In this document: positions 26,581 to 34,459 of the stretch, piece after piece
Position numbering within the stretch: position 1 is the stretch's first letter
Layout: each line of letters starts with the position of its first letter
Assembly: GCF_003050785.1 (NCBI RefSeq)
Contig: NZ_QAOH01000020.1
Span: forward strand, 1-52,957
Source of the DNA: Celeribacter persicus
GTDB lineage: Bacteria > Pseudomonadota > Alphaproteobacteria > Rhodobacterales > Rhodobacteraceae
Direction of reading: 5' to 3'
Length of the DNA: 52,957 nt
Notes under the pieces: generated by a model
Told to the model about the DNA's origin: nothing
The model's input: the letters and a program-made list of their open reading frames with translations, nothing else
The model's database searches: none
Made by a program: the position numbers and the translations under genes

Positions 26581-26591
26581 AGAGGTGACGC

Positions 26592-27206
26592 ATGTCGGGT
26601 CGTCAAAGTGCTGAAGAGAGAAAGGCGCAAATCGTGGCCGAGGTTCTGCGACTGGCCGATGAGATCGGACCCGACCGGCTGAGCACCACAGATGTCGCGC
26701 GTGCCATCGGCCTCAGTCAGCCTGCGATCTTCCGGCATTTCCCCACCAAGGGCGCGCTCTGGCTGGCGGTAGCCGACGATATCGCTGACCGGTTGCAGAG
26801 TTGCTGGGCTGTGGCCGAGGCGGGGGCCACCGGGCCGCACGCGCGCCTGAAAGCGCTGATCGGTGCGCAACTGACAGCCATTGCTGAAACGCCTGCCCTG
26901 CCGTCTATCCTGTTCTCGCGCGAGTTGCAGGTGGACAATCAAGCCCTGCGCGACGTGTTCCGGGGGCTTCTGGGCGCTTTTCAGGGCCGCCTTGTTGCCG
27001 TGATCCGTGATCTTCAGGCTGCGGACGATCTGAAGCGCGACGTCAGCCCGGAGGATGTCGCCATCCTGCTGACGTCGCTGGTGCAGGGTGTCGCCATCCG
27101 CTGGACGCTCGGCGCCCGGGGCTTTGCGCTCGTGCCTGAGGGGTTGCGGTTGTTTGACGTGCAGATGGAACTTCTATGCGCGAAGGAGGGCGCTTGCAAT
27201 GCCTAG
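26592..27206 (+). CDS. TetR-family repressor
   Basis: 204 aa. The N-terminal helix-turn-helix (TTDVARAIGLSQPAIFRHF, about 34-52) is typical of TetR, and the variable C-terminal half would bind a ligand. It is divergent from the b561-RND operon, and its start lies 11 bases after a strong inverted repeat, so it most probably represses that operon and itself. The ligand is unknown. The 3' end overlaps the next gene by 8 bases. Confidence 0.9.
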   Translation: MSGRQSAEERKAQIVAEVLRLADEIGPDRLSTTDVARAIGLSQPAIFRHFPTKGALWLAVADDIADRLQSCWAVAEAGATGPHARLKALIGAQLTAIAETPALPSILFSRELQVDNQALRDVFRGLLGAFQGRLVAVIRDLQAADDLKRDVSPEDVAILLTSLVQGVAIRWTLGARGFALVPEGLRLFDVQMELLCAKEGACNA

Positions 27207-27576
27207 AACCAGTCTGACGCTCCGCATAGCGGGCGGTGTTGCGATTGCCTTTGGCGTGCTGACCGTTTTCTCTGGTGGCCGAACATTGCTCGGATCAGCC
27301 GACATGGGGGCAGTCGTACCCTTCGTGCTGTGGTTCAACACGCTGGCCGGGCTCGCCTATGTCGTCGCGGGCTTTAGCCTGTGGCTGGGCCGGCGATGGG
27401 CCTGGCCCCTGTCGCTGGCGATTTTCGCGGCAACGCTGTTGGTCTTCGCGGCGTTCGGTTTGCATGTGGCGCAGGGTGGAGCTTTCGAGATGCGCACCGT
27501 TTTCGCCATGACGCTGCGCAGCACGGTCTGGGGCTGGATCGCGTTGGTGGCGCGTCAGGCGTTTTCCGATCGGTAA
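27199..27576 (+). CDS. Small membrane protein of unknown function, coupled to tetR
   Basis: 125 aa from ATG 27199, with a GAAGGAGGG ribosome site inside the tetR gene. Four hydrophobic segments are visible (GGVAIAFGVLTVFSG, VVPFVLWFNTLAGLAYVVAG, WPLSLAIFAATLLVFAAFG, and a C-terminal one). I do not recognise the function. Overlap with tetR implies shared transcription and perhaps a link to the same membrane stress. Its 3' end overlaps the end of the convergent Rrf2 gene by 22 bases. Confidence 0.75.
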   Translation: MPRTSLTLRIAGGVAIAFGVLTVFSGGRTLLGSADMGAVVPFVLWFNTLAGLAYVVAGFSLWLGRRWAWPLSLAIFAATLLVFAAFGLHVAQGGAFEMRTVFAMTLRSTVWGWIALVARQAFSDR

Positions 27577-27968
27577 ACGCAATCGGCCAAGGTGCTGCGG
27601 TTGAGGTCGGCGACAAACGCCGCCTCGGCATGGGCTAGCCGCGCTTTCAACCGACATTGCGGAGTCAGGGTGCAGCTGTTGGTGCCGGCGGCGAAGCATT
27701 CCACCAGAGCCTGATCAGCTTCGAGGGTCGCCACCACATCGCCCAAGCGGATGTCCTCGGGCGCACGGGCCAGCATGGCGCCTCCCCCACCGCCGCGCCG
27801 GGTTTCCAGAAGACCTGCGGCGGCAAGCGCCGAGATCACCTTGGCTAGATGGTTGCGCGACACGCGGAATTCCACGGCGAGTTCCGCGGTGGTGAAGGCC
27901 CGGTCGGGTGCACCCGTCATCCGCATCAGGACGCGCAGGCCGTAATCGGTGAAGGAGGTGAGGCGCAA
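27555..27968 (-). CDS. nsrR: Rrf2-family regulator, NsrR-type (Fe-S, nitric-oxide sensing)
   Basis: 137 aa starting at TTG 27968, with an AGGAG site 7 bases upstream; no ATG fits the conserved Rrf2 start (RLTSFTDYGLRVLMRM). The winged helix is complete (FRVSRNHLAKVISALA). Cysteines in ECF...NSC...PQC have spacing C-x7-C-x5-C, as I recall for B. subtilis NsrR and unlike IscR (C-x5-C-x5-C). NsrR carries an Fe-S cluster destroyed by NO, which relieves repression. It is divergent from a hemerythrin-ubiTUV-nnrSU operon that it probably controls. Confidence 0.8.
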   Translation of the reverse strand: MRLTSFTDYGLRVLMRMTGAPDRAFTTAELAVEFRVSRNHLAKVISALAAAGLLETRRGGGGGAMLARAPEDIRLGDVVATLEADQALVECFAAGTNSCTLTPQCRLKARLAHAEAAFVADLNRSTLADCVYRSENA

Positions 27969-28007
27969 GGTCGCGCTCCTGATTTGGTAGTTGAAGTGCG
28001 TATTCGC

Positions 28008-28033
28008 AAGATGGTATGCGTATCTCAAATACC
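28008..28033. promoter_or_regulatory. Candidate NsrR operator between nsrR and the hemerythrin gene
   Basis: Two overlapping dyads lie in the 119-base divergent gap: AGAT-N9-ATCT (28009-28025) and GGTAT-N11-ATACC (28013-28033). The outer AAGAT...ATCTC pattern loosely resembles NsrR sites. Which dyad, if either, is bound cannot be told by eye. Confidence 0.45.
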
Positions 28034-28087
28034 AATTCGCTACGGCCCACGCAAGGACCCGGTGATGCGCCAGTGAAAGGGCTCGCG

Positions 28088-28570
28088 ATGAAAGACCTCC
28101 CCGAAACGGACGTGCCGCAGGACACCGACGCGCTGATCGACCATATCCTGACACGCTATCATGAGATGCACCGAGAGGATCTCGCCTCGCTCATGCCGCT
28201 GGCCGACCGAGTCGAGCGGGTGCACGCGGACGATCCCGCCGCGCCCACGGGGCTCGCCGCCGCCATCCGGACGCTCGCCGGCGAGATGGAGAATCACATG
28301 ATGAAGGAGGAGATGATTTTGTTTTCGGCCATGCGCGCGAGCGGCGGTCCGGGCATCGAGCACCCCATCGCGGTGATGCGCGCCGACCACGAAGATCACG
28401 CCGAAAACATCGCGCTGATCCGTCGGCTCACCTGCGATCTGACGCCGCCTGAGCACGCCTGCGGCTCCTGGCGCTCGCTCTATGGCGGCCTGGCGGCGCT
28501 GTTCGACGACCTTGCCGCCCATATCGCGCTGGAGAACGATGTGCTGTTCCCGCGCTTCGAGTTGGCTTGA
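28088..28570 (+). CDS. Hemerythrin-domain protein, RIC/YtfE-like without the N-terminal domain
   Basis: 160 aa from ATG 28088. The di-iron ligands of a hemerythrin fold are visible: H in IDHILTRYHEMH, HMMKEE, HPIAVMRADHEDH and HIALENDVLF. YtfE/RIC/DnrN proteins repair iron-sulfur or iron centres damaged by NO; this one lacks the short Cys-containing N-terminal domain of YtfE (family about 220 aa). Divergent from NsrR and first in an operon with NnrS and NnrU, so an NO-stress role is likely. DUF2478 follows after 7 bases. Confidence 0.85.
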   Translation: MKDLPETDVPQDTDALIDHILTRYHEMHREDLASLMPLADRVERVHADDPAAPTGLAAAIRTLAGEMENHMMKEEMILFSAMRASGGPGIEHPIAVMRADHEDHAENIALIRRLTCDLTPPEHACGSWRSLYGGLAALFDDLAAHIALENDVLFPRFELA

Positions 28571-28577
28571 GGCGAAG

Positions 28578-29111
28578 ATGCGGCTTGCGGGAGTGACAGT
28601 CGAGGGACGCGGCGGGACGGATCGTCTTCTGGACGCGGTGGCTGACCGGCTAACGCGGGACGGCGTCCGGCTGGTGGGCACGTTGCGCACGGCCTCGTCC
28701 GATGCCGGATCGGGGTCGTGCGACTGCGATCTCTGGCTTCTGCCCAACGGGCCGCGCTGGCGCATCACGCAGGATCTCGGACCCGGCGCCACCGCCTGCC
28801 GGATGGATGCGGGCGCCTTCGAGGAGGCCGTCGGGCTGGCGATGTCGCGGCTGCAGGCTGGCCGGACGGACCTTGTGATCCTCAACAAGTTCGGCCTGAG
28901 CGAGGCGGAGGGGCGCGGCTTCCGCGCGCTGATCTCCGAGGCGCTGGCCCGCGGCGTTCCCGTCCTGACTGGCCTCTCCGAAACCCACAGGGCCGCGTTC
29001 GACCGCTATGCCGATGGGATGGCGACGATTCTCGCACCGACCGAGGCTGCCGTCATGGACTGGTGCAACGCCGCCGTCGGAACCGTGGCCGAGGAGGGCG
29101 CGTCTCCATGA
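28578..29111 (+). CDS. DUF2478 protein (first of two paralogues)
   Basis: 177 aa. Diagnostic segments shared with the second copy at 48273 are TQDLGP, LNKFG, EAEGRGFR and GMAT. The fold is probably nucleotide-binding-like, but there is no clear P-loop. DUF2478 proteins tend to occur next to molybdenum-related or anaerobic-respiration genes; no activity is established to my knowledge. It sits between the hemerythrin and the 5-formyl-THF ligase gene, overlapping the latter by 4 bases, so it is expressed with the ubiTUV-nnrSU set. Confidence 0.8.
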   Translation: MRLAGVTVEGRGGTDRLLDAVADRLTRDGVRLVGTLRTASSDAGSGSCDCDLWLLPNGPRWRITQDLGPGATACRMDAGAFEEAVGLAMSRLQAGRTDLVILNKFGLSEAEGRGFRALISEALARGVPVLTGLSETHRAAFDRYADGMATILAPTEAAVMDWCNAAVGTVAEEGASP

Positions 29112-29794
29112 GCGGACAGGGAGCCTATGCCTCGCCCCCCTGCATGGCGGCGGAGGTGGACCCGACCTATTTCGATCCGCTTGGCACGGATGCGCAGCAG
29201 GCGCGCGACGTGGCGCGCTGGCGCCGGGCCGAACGTACAAGGCTGGCTGGCCTGAGGGAGGGGCTGGGCCAGACAGGACGGGCGCAGGTGAGCAATTCCA
29301 TCTGCGGTCATCTCGAAACGGTCCTCGCCGCGCGCGGGACCCTCCGGGAGACCGTGCTCGCCGGCTACTGGCCGATCCGGGGCGAACCGGATCTGCGCCC
29401 GATCCTGTCCGACCTTCACGCGGCGGGCGTCTGTATCGCGCTGCCGGTGGTGGAGACCCCCGCCGCGCCGCTCGTGTTCCGACGATGGATGCCGGGCATG
29501 CGCATGCTGCGCGGCCATTGGAGCATCCCCGTTCCGCCGCCCGAGGCGGAGGTCCTGGTGCCCGATATCGCGCTTGCGCCCTGCCTCGGCTGGGATGCAG
29601 GCTGTTATCGGCTCGGCTGGGGCGGCGGCTATTACGACCGGACACTGGCCGCGCTCTCGCCGCGGCCCGTCACCATCGGCATCGCGCTGGCGGCAGCCCG
29701 ACTGATCACAATCTACCCGCAGCCCCATGACATTCCCCTCAACAGGATCGTGACCGAGACGGGCGTATCGGGGGAGCGAAAGGACCCAACATGA
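29108..29794 (+). CDS. 5-formyltetrahydrofolate cyclo-ligase family protein
   Basis: 228 aa. It contains the family segments GYWPIRGEPDL, RWMPGMRM, VPDIALAPCLGWD and the Gly-rich GWGGGYYDR near the C-terminus, so the ATP- and folate-binding framework looks complete. The usual enzyme turns 5-formyl-THF into methenyl-THF. About 40 extra N-terminal residues precede the domain (ATG 29108 chosen for its overlap with DUF2478). Its setting between DUF2478 and ubiT suggests a specialised paralogue linked to anaerobic growth rather than the housekeeping enzyme (inference). Confidence 0.85.
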   Translation: MSGQGAYASPPCMAAEVDPTYFDPLGTDAQQARDVARWRRAERTRLAGLREGLGQTGRAQVSNSICGHLETVLAARGTLRETVLAGYWPIRGEPDLRPILSDLHAAGVCIALPVVETPAAPLVFRRWMPGMRMLRGHWSIPVPPPEAEVLVPDIALAPCLGWDAGCYRLGWGGGYYDRTLAALSPRPVTIGIALAAARLITIYPQPHDIPLNRIVTETGVSGERKDPT

Positions 29795-30318
29795 CCCCTA
29801 CGAGCGAATCAAAGGTCCGGGTTCGGCCCGGCGAACGCGCGATCGCGCGGCTTGCCTGCCTTGCGGTGCAACCGCTCCTGACGCGCGTTGTCCGTCGGGT
29901 CGCGGCGCAGCACCCGTCTCTCTTCGCGCGGCTCGGGCCGCACCAGACGACCGACTTCCTGATCGATCCCGTTGAGCTGCCCTTTGCGCTGCATCTGCGC
30001 CCCGACCCGCAGGCGCTCGTCTTCCGCGCCGTGCCGCGCGATACGGCGCCGCAGGCCGGGGCCACGATCCGCGGGCGGTTCCTGCTGCTTCTGGAACTGA
30101 TCGACGCCGAGCAGGACGGCGACGCGGCCTTCTTCTCGCGCGATCTGGAAGTCAGCGGGGACACCGAGGCCGTCGTGCGTCTTCGGAATGCGCTCGACGA
30201 CATGGACGGCTCGCTGGCCGAGGAGACGTCGGCGATGTTCGGGACACCCGGACGGGCGGTTCTCGCACGGTTGCGGCGGGCCTATACGGATGCCACCAAA
30301 CCGAGGGAATACGCATGA
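29791..30318 (+). CDS. ubiT: UbiT, SCP2-domain ubiquinone biosynthesis accessory factor
   Basis: 175 aa with an SCP2-like lipid-binding domain (TTDFLIDPVELPFALHL, ATIRGRFLLLLELIDAEQ, FFSRDLEVSGDTEAVVRLRN). UbiT binds the hydrophobic quinone precursors in the oxygen-independent ubiquinone pathway. It overlaps the cyclo-ligase gene and ubiU by 4 bases each. The adjoining ubiU and ubiV make this assignment strong. Confidence 0.9.
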   Translation: MTPTSESKVRVRPGERAIARLACLAVQPLLTRVVRRVAAQHPSLFARLGPHQTTDFLIDPVELPFALHLRPDPQALVFRAVPRDTAPQAGATIRGRFLLLLELIDAEQDGDAAFFSRDLEVSGDTEAVVRLRNALDDMDGSLAEETSAMFGTPGRAVLARLRRAYTDATKPREYA

Positions 30319-31313
30319 GCCTTGCCGAACTGATCTGCCCCGCGGGCACCCCTGCCGCCCTGCGCACCGCCGTCGATGCAGGCGCCGATGCGGTCTACTG
30401 CGGCTTCCAGGATGCGACCAATGCGCGGAACTTCCCGGGGCTGAACTTCACCCCTGATGAACTGGCCGAGGCGGTAGCCTATGCCCATGCGCGCGGCACC
30501 AAGGTGCTCTTGGCGCTGAACACCTATCCGCCCGCGGGCAAAGTGGACCTCTGGCGGCAAGCGGCTGACACCGGCGCGCGGCTGGGCGTGGATGCCTTCA
30601 TAGTGGCCGACATGGGCGTGGCCGACTACATCGCCCGGACGTATCCGGGTATCCGGCTGCACCTGTCGGTACAGGCCGCGGCCTCATCGCCCGAGGCGAT
30701 CCGCTACTATTGCGAGAATTTCGGTGTAAAGCGTGTGGTCCTGCCGCGCATCCTGACGATCCCCGAGATCCGCCAGATCCGCCGCGAAATCCCCTGCGAG
30801 ATAGAAACCTTTATCTTCGGCAACCACGGGCTGATGGTGGAAGGCCGGTGCAGCCTGACCAACTACCTGACGGGTCAATCCACGAACATGGACGGGGTGT
30901 GCTCGCCCGCCTCGGACGTCGAGTATGTGCGCGATGCGGACGGGTCGATGTCGTCGCAGCTGGCGGGGTTCACCATCGACCGTTTCGGGCCCGAGGAGAA
31001 GGCCGGCTATCCCACGATCTGCAAGGGCCGCTACGCAGCGCCCCATCGCCCCGAGGGCTACTACGCCTTCGAGGAACCCGTCAGCCTGAATCTGTCGCGG
31101 CTGCTGCCGGACCTGATCGAGGCGGGCGTGCATGCCTTCAAGATCGAAGGGCGGCAGCGGTCTAAATCCTATGTGCGCGGCGTCGTGCGGGCCTTTCGCG
31201 CAGCGGTGGACGACATCAAGGCCGGCCGCGAGGCAAACATCGCCGATCTGATCGCCCTGACCGAGGGGCAGAAACAGACCCAGGGCGCCTTCGAGACAAA
31301 GAAATGGCGGTGA
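30315..31313 (+). CDS. ubiU: UbiU, U32-family O2-independent ubiquinone hydroxylase subunit
   Basis: 332 aa, peptidase-U32-like fold. The Cys that bind the [4Fe-4S] cluster are visible in EGRCSLTNYLTG, DGVCSPAS and PTICKGRY. UbiU forms a heterodimer with UbiV that hydroxylates ubiquinone precursors without O2, by family knowledge using prephenate as the oxygen donor. This allows quinone synthesis during nitrate respiration. Its end overlaps ubiV by 10 bases. Confidence 0.93.
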   Translation: MSLAELICPAGTPAALRTAVDAGADAVYCGFQDATNARNFPGLNFTPDELAEAVAYAHARGTKVLLALNTYPPAGKVDLWRQAADTGARLGVDAFIVADMGVADYIARTYPGIRLHLSVQAAASSPEAIRYYCENFGVKRVVLPRILTIPEIRQIRREIPCEIETFIFGNHGLMVEGRCSLTNYLTGQSTNMDGVCSPASDVEYVRDADGSMSSQLAGFTIDRFGPEEKAGYPTICKGRYAAPHRPEGYYAFEEPVSLNLSRLLPDLIEAGVHAFKIEGRQRSKSYVRGVVRAFRAAVDDIKAGREANIADLIALTEGQKQTQGAFETKKWR

Positions 31314-32230
31314 AGACCATGACCCAACTGACACTCGGCCCCATCGCCTACCACTGGCCCGCCGAGGCGCGGCGTGATTTCTATGCCCGCATCGCGGATG
31401 AGGCGCCCGTGGACGAGGTTTATCTGGGCGAGGTGATCTGCTCCAAGCGCGCGCCCTTCCACGAGGCAGACCTGCCCGCCACGATCGAGCGGCTGGAACG
31501 CGCAGGCAAGACCGTGATCCTGTCGACGCTGGCCGAGGTGATGTTGAAACGCGAGCGCAAGGCAACCGAGGACATCGCCGAGATGGACTCGCCCGAGATC
31601 GAGATCAACAATGCCGCTGGCCTCTTTGCGCGCGGTAAACGCCCGCACCGGATCGGCCCCTTCATGAACGCCTATAACGAGGCGACCATCGCCTGGATGG
31701 CCGGAAAGGGCGCGACCCATGTCTGCCTGCCAACCGAGATGCCGGCCCCGGCCATCGGCGCCGCAGCGCGGGCCGCGGGTGCGTTGGGCCTGGGTGTCGA
31801 GGTGCAGGTCTACGGCCGCGCCTCTCTGGCGGTGTCGGCGCGGTGCTATCACGCCCGCGCGCACGGCCGCACCAAGGACAACTGCCAATTCATCTGTGAA
31901 GATGACCCCGACGGCATGCCGCTCCGCACCCGCGACGACCGGCCGATCCTACGGGTGAACGGCATCCAGACCCTGTCGGAAAGCTATGTCGACCTGCTCC
32001 CCGAAGCGGACCGTCTGGTGGCCGATGGCGTCACGCACCTGCGGCTGATGCCACAGGCGGTGGACATGGTCGCGGTGGCGCAGGTGTTTCGTGATGTGCT
32101 CGATGGGCGCGTGGCGACAGGCGAGGCCGATTCTCGCCTTGCGACACTGAGCGGGGATGCGGGCCTGAGCAACGGTTTCTATCATGGCACGGCAGGCTAC
32201 CGCCGCATTGCCGCCGCCGCGCCGACCTGA
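31304..32230 (+). CDS. ubiV: UbiV, U32-family partner of UbiU
   Basis: 308 aa (ATG 31304; ATG 31319 is an alternative). Cys in GEVICSKRAPF and in ARCYHARAHG...DNCQFIC form the usual UbiV [4Fe-4S] set. It works with UbiU in oxygen-independent hydroxylation of the quinone ring. It is followed 20 bases later by nnrS. Confidence 0.93.
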   Translation: MAVKTMTQLTLGPIAYHWPAEARRDFYARIADEAPVDEVYLGEVICSKRAPFHEADLPATIERLERAGKTVILSTLAEVMLKRERKATEDIAEMDSPEIEINNAAGLFARGKRPHRIGPFMNAYNEATIAWMAGKGATHVCLPTEMPAPAIGAAARAAGALGLGVEVQVYGRASLAVSARCYHARAHGRTKDNCQFICEDDPDGMPLRTRDDRPILRVNGIQTLSESYVDLLPEADRLVADGVTHLRLMPQAVDMVAVAQVFRDVLDGRVATGEADSRLATLSGDAGLSNGFYHGTAGYRRIAAAAPT

Positions 32231-32250
32231 GCGCGCAAGGGACGCCACAA

Positions 32251-33456
32251 ATGACCTCGACCGCCGAACAGATGCGCGCCTGGACCGGACCCGCGATCCT
32301 GACCTACGGGTTCCGCCCGTTCTTCTTCGGCGCGGCGGTCTGGGCTGCGCTGGCGATGGTGCTTTGGGTGCCGATGCTGTCAGGGCACCTGATGTTGCCC
32401 ACAGCTTTCGACCCCGTGTCATGGCACGCGCACGAGTTCCTCTACGGTTATCTCGGTGCCGTCGTCGCGGGCTTTCTCCTGACTGCGGTGCCAAACTGGA
32501 CGGGGCGCCTGCCAATCGTCGGCTGGCCGTTGGGCGGACTGGCGGCGCTGTGGTTCGTGGGGCGCGTGGTGGTGATCTTTTCGGCGGAGTTGCCGGCGCT
32601 GCTGGTGGCGGCGGTCGACCTTGCCTTCCCGGTGGTGCTGGCCACGGTGATCGGGCGCGAAATCGTGGCGGGCCGGAACTGGCGCAATCTGATCGTGATG
32701 GGGATGCTGGTCGTCTTTGCCCTCGGCAACGCGCAGTTTCATTGGGAGGCTGCGCGAGGCGAGTACGCCGCACAAGGCTATGGCCTGCGGTTGGGCCTCG
32801 GCGCGGGCATCTTGATGATCGCGGTCATTGGCGGCCGCATAGTGCCGTCCTTCACCCGCAACTGGCTGGTGAAACGGCGCAGCGCCGTCCTCCCCGTGGC
32901 GCCGATGCAGTCCTTCGACAAGGGGGCGCTCGCGGCTCTTCTGGTGGCGCTTGTGCTGTGGGTTGCGCTGCCTCTGGGGACGCTGACAGGGTTCGCGCTT
33001 GCGCTGGCAGGCGTGTTGCACGCTATGCGATTGGCCCGTTGGGCCGGGCACCGTACCTTTGCCGAGCCGCTGGTGACTGTGTTGCACGCAGGCTATGCCT
33101 TCGTGCCGTTGGGGGCTCTCGCATTGGCCGCAGAAATCTTGGCTCCCGGGTCCTTCGGAATGGCGGGCGCGCAGCATTTCTGGATGGCGGGGGCAATCGG
33201 CCTGATGACACTGGCCGTGATGACACGCGCCACGCTTGGTCATACCGGGCAGGACCTGAGGGCGGGAGCAGGGACCGTCGTGATCTATCTGGCCCTGATA
33301 CTGTCAGTATTCGCGCGGGTCGCGGGGGGCGTATGGCCCGAATTTTCCAGCCCCTTGAACACTGTGGCAGGGCTATTCTGGACCCTTGCCTTCGGTGGCT
33401 TTGCGGTCATCTATGGCGCGCTCTTGCTCCGCCTGCCCGCCGGCAAGCGGATCTGA
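32251..33456 (+). CDS. nnrS: NnrS, haem-copper membrane protein of NO metabolism
   Basis: 401 aa with about 12 hydrophobic segments and NnrS signatures: YGFRPFFFGAAVWA, WHAHEFLYGY, GNAQFHWEA, GGRIVPSFTRNWL, and TRATLGHTG. NnrS is a haem- and copper-containing membrane protein that lowers nitrosative stress. An AAGGGA ribosome site precedes the ATG. It lies in the NsrR-divergent operon between ubiV and nnrU. Confidence 0.93.
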   Translation: MTSTAEQMRAWTGPAILTYGFRPFFFGAAVWAALAMVLWVPMLSGHLMLPTAFDPVSWHAHEFLYGYLGAVVAGFLLTAVPNWTGRLPIVGWPLGGLAALWFVGRVVVIFSAELPALLVAAVDLAFPVVLATVIGREIVAGRNWRNLIVMGMLVVFALGNAQFHWEAARGEYAAQGYGLRLGLGAGILMIAVIGGRIVPSFTRNWLVKRRSAVLPVAPMQSFDKGALAALLVALVLWVALPLGTLTGFALALAGVLHAMRLARWAGHRTFAEPLVTVLHAGYAFVPLGALALAAEILAPGSFGMAGAQHFWMAGAIGLMTLAVMTRATLGHTGQDLRAGAGTVVIYLALILSVFARVAGGVWPEFSSPLNTVAGLFWTLAFGGFAVIYGALLLRLPAGKRI

Positions 33457-33467
33457 GGGGCGCATCC

Positions 33468-34133
33468 ATGGGATGGTTCGAGTTCGCCCTCGCCTATGTC
33501 GTGTTCTTCCTGTCGCATTCATTGCCCGTGCGACCGCCGCTGCGGCCCTGGCTGCAGGCGCGACTTGGCGCTTCTGGCTTCACGCTGGCCTACTCCGCCC
33601 TGTCGCTCGCAGTGCTGGCATGGCTGATCGCGGCGGCAGGCCGCGCGCCGCATGTGACCCTTTGGGACTGGGCGCCGTGGCAGGTCCATGTCCCACTAAC
33701 GGTCATGGGGCCTGTCTGCCTGATCCTTGCGCTCTCCATCGGCCGGCCCAACCCTTTCTCGTTCGGGGGTGCACACAACGACCAGTTCGACCCGGCACGG
33801 CCCGGCATCATTCGCTTGTCACGTCATCCGCTGCTTCTGGCGTTGGCGCTTTGGGCGGCGGCCCATGTCGTGCCCAACGGAGATCTGGCCCATGTGATCC
33901 TGTTCGGCACCTTCGCCGCCTTCGCGCTGCTGGGAAGCCGACTGGTCGACCGGCGCAAGCGCCGCGAGATGGGGCCAGAGTGGCAACGGATGCGTGATCG
34001 CGTGGCGGACGCGCCGCTCCTCTCGGCGGCACCGTCGGGGGGCACTCTCCTGCGGGTTGCGGCAGCCATTGCGCTTTACGGGACGTTGCTCTGGGCGCAT
34101 CCATTTCTTTTTGGGGTCAGCCCGCTTCCCTGA
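33468..34133 (+). CDS. nnrU: NnrU-family membrane protein
   Basis: 221 aa with the NnrU pattern: an N-terminal membrane segment (FALAYVVFFLSHSLPVRPPL), NPFSFGG, IIRLSRHPLLLALALWA and a C-terminal helix. NnrU is tied to denitrification and NO tolerance, possibly in maturation of quinol- or haem-linked enzymes. ATG 33468 follows the nnrS stop by 11 bases. It is the last gene of the operon; the convergent AhpD-like gene ends 3 bases away, with no room for a separate terminator. Confidence 0.88.
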   Translation: MGWFEFALAYVVFFLSHSLPVRPPLRPWLQARLGASGFTLAYSALSLAVLAWLIAAAGRAPHVTLWDWAPWQVHVPLTVMGPVCLILALSIGRPNPFSFGGAHNDQFDPARPGIIRLSRHPLLLALALWAAAHVVPNGDLAHVILFGTFAAFALLGSRLVDRRKRREMGPEWQRMRDRVADAPLLSAAPSGGTLLRVAAAIALYGTLLWAHPFLFGVSPLP

Positions 34134-34136
34134 ACG

Positions 34137-34448
34137 TCAATCCTTGATGTCTTCGATCCAGGTCTTCGCAGCGACGGCACGAGGCAGGCCAAGCGGGCCG
34201 ATGGCCAGCATCGCGACCTGCATGATCGCCTGAGCCTCAATCCCCTCCGATCTGGCGCGCCGGGTGTGGGAATGGACCGCGCCTTCCGAGCCCGCGCCAA
34301 TGGCTAGCGCGAGTTTGACAAGGCGCTTTTCGCGGTCTGTCAGGGGGCCGCAATCGGCCGTTGCTTTGCCCAAGGCAGCATAGGCCTTCCAGACATCGGG
34401 GTGTTCCTCGGCGAGATCTCCGGCGGCGCCGGGCATGGATTTGGTCAT
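34137..34448 (-). CDS. Carboxymuconolactone decarboxylase (AhpD-like) family protein
   Basis: 103 aa with the CMD fold motif LAIGAGSEGAVHSHTRRA. The paired Cys of AhpD-type peroxidase partners are replaced here (EGAVHSH), so a thiol peroxidase role is unlikely; His residues may serve another function. Such small CMD proteins form hexamers of unknown activity. It lies 11 bases downstream of the Crp/Fnr gene with a GAGGGA site and is probably cotranscribed with it. Confidence 0.82.
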   Translation of the reverse strand: MTKSMPGAAGDLAEEHPDVWKAYAALGKATADCGPLTDREKRLVKLALAIGAGSEGAVHSHTRRARSEGIEAQAIMQVAMLAIGPLGLPRAVAAKTWIEDIKD

Positions 34449-34459
34449 CTGTCAGTCCC

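Noticed and set aside
27555-27968. Rrf2 regulator as IscR
   Set aside because: Cys spacing is C-x7-C-x5-C, not the IscR pattern, and the neighbours are NO-stress genes, not isc/suf.
32184-33467. Upstream extension of the nnrU reading frame across nnrS
   Set aside because: The real nnrU starts at ATG 33468; the upstream part is a shadow of nnrS with biased Arg/Gly/Ala content.
34137-34448. AhpD-type peroxidase partner
   Set aside because: The paired Cys are missing (EGAVHSH), so only family membership is claimed.
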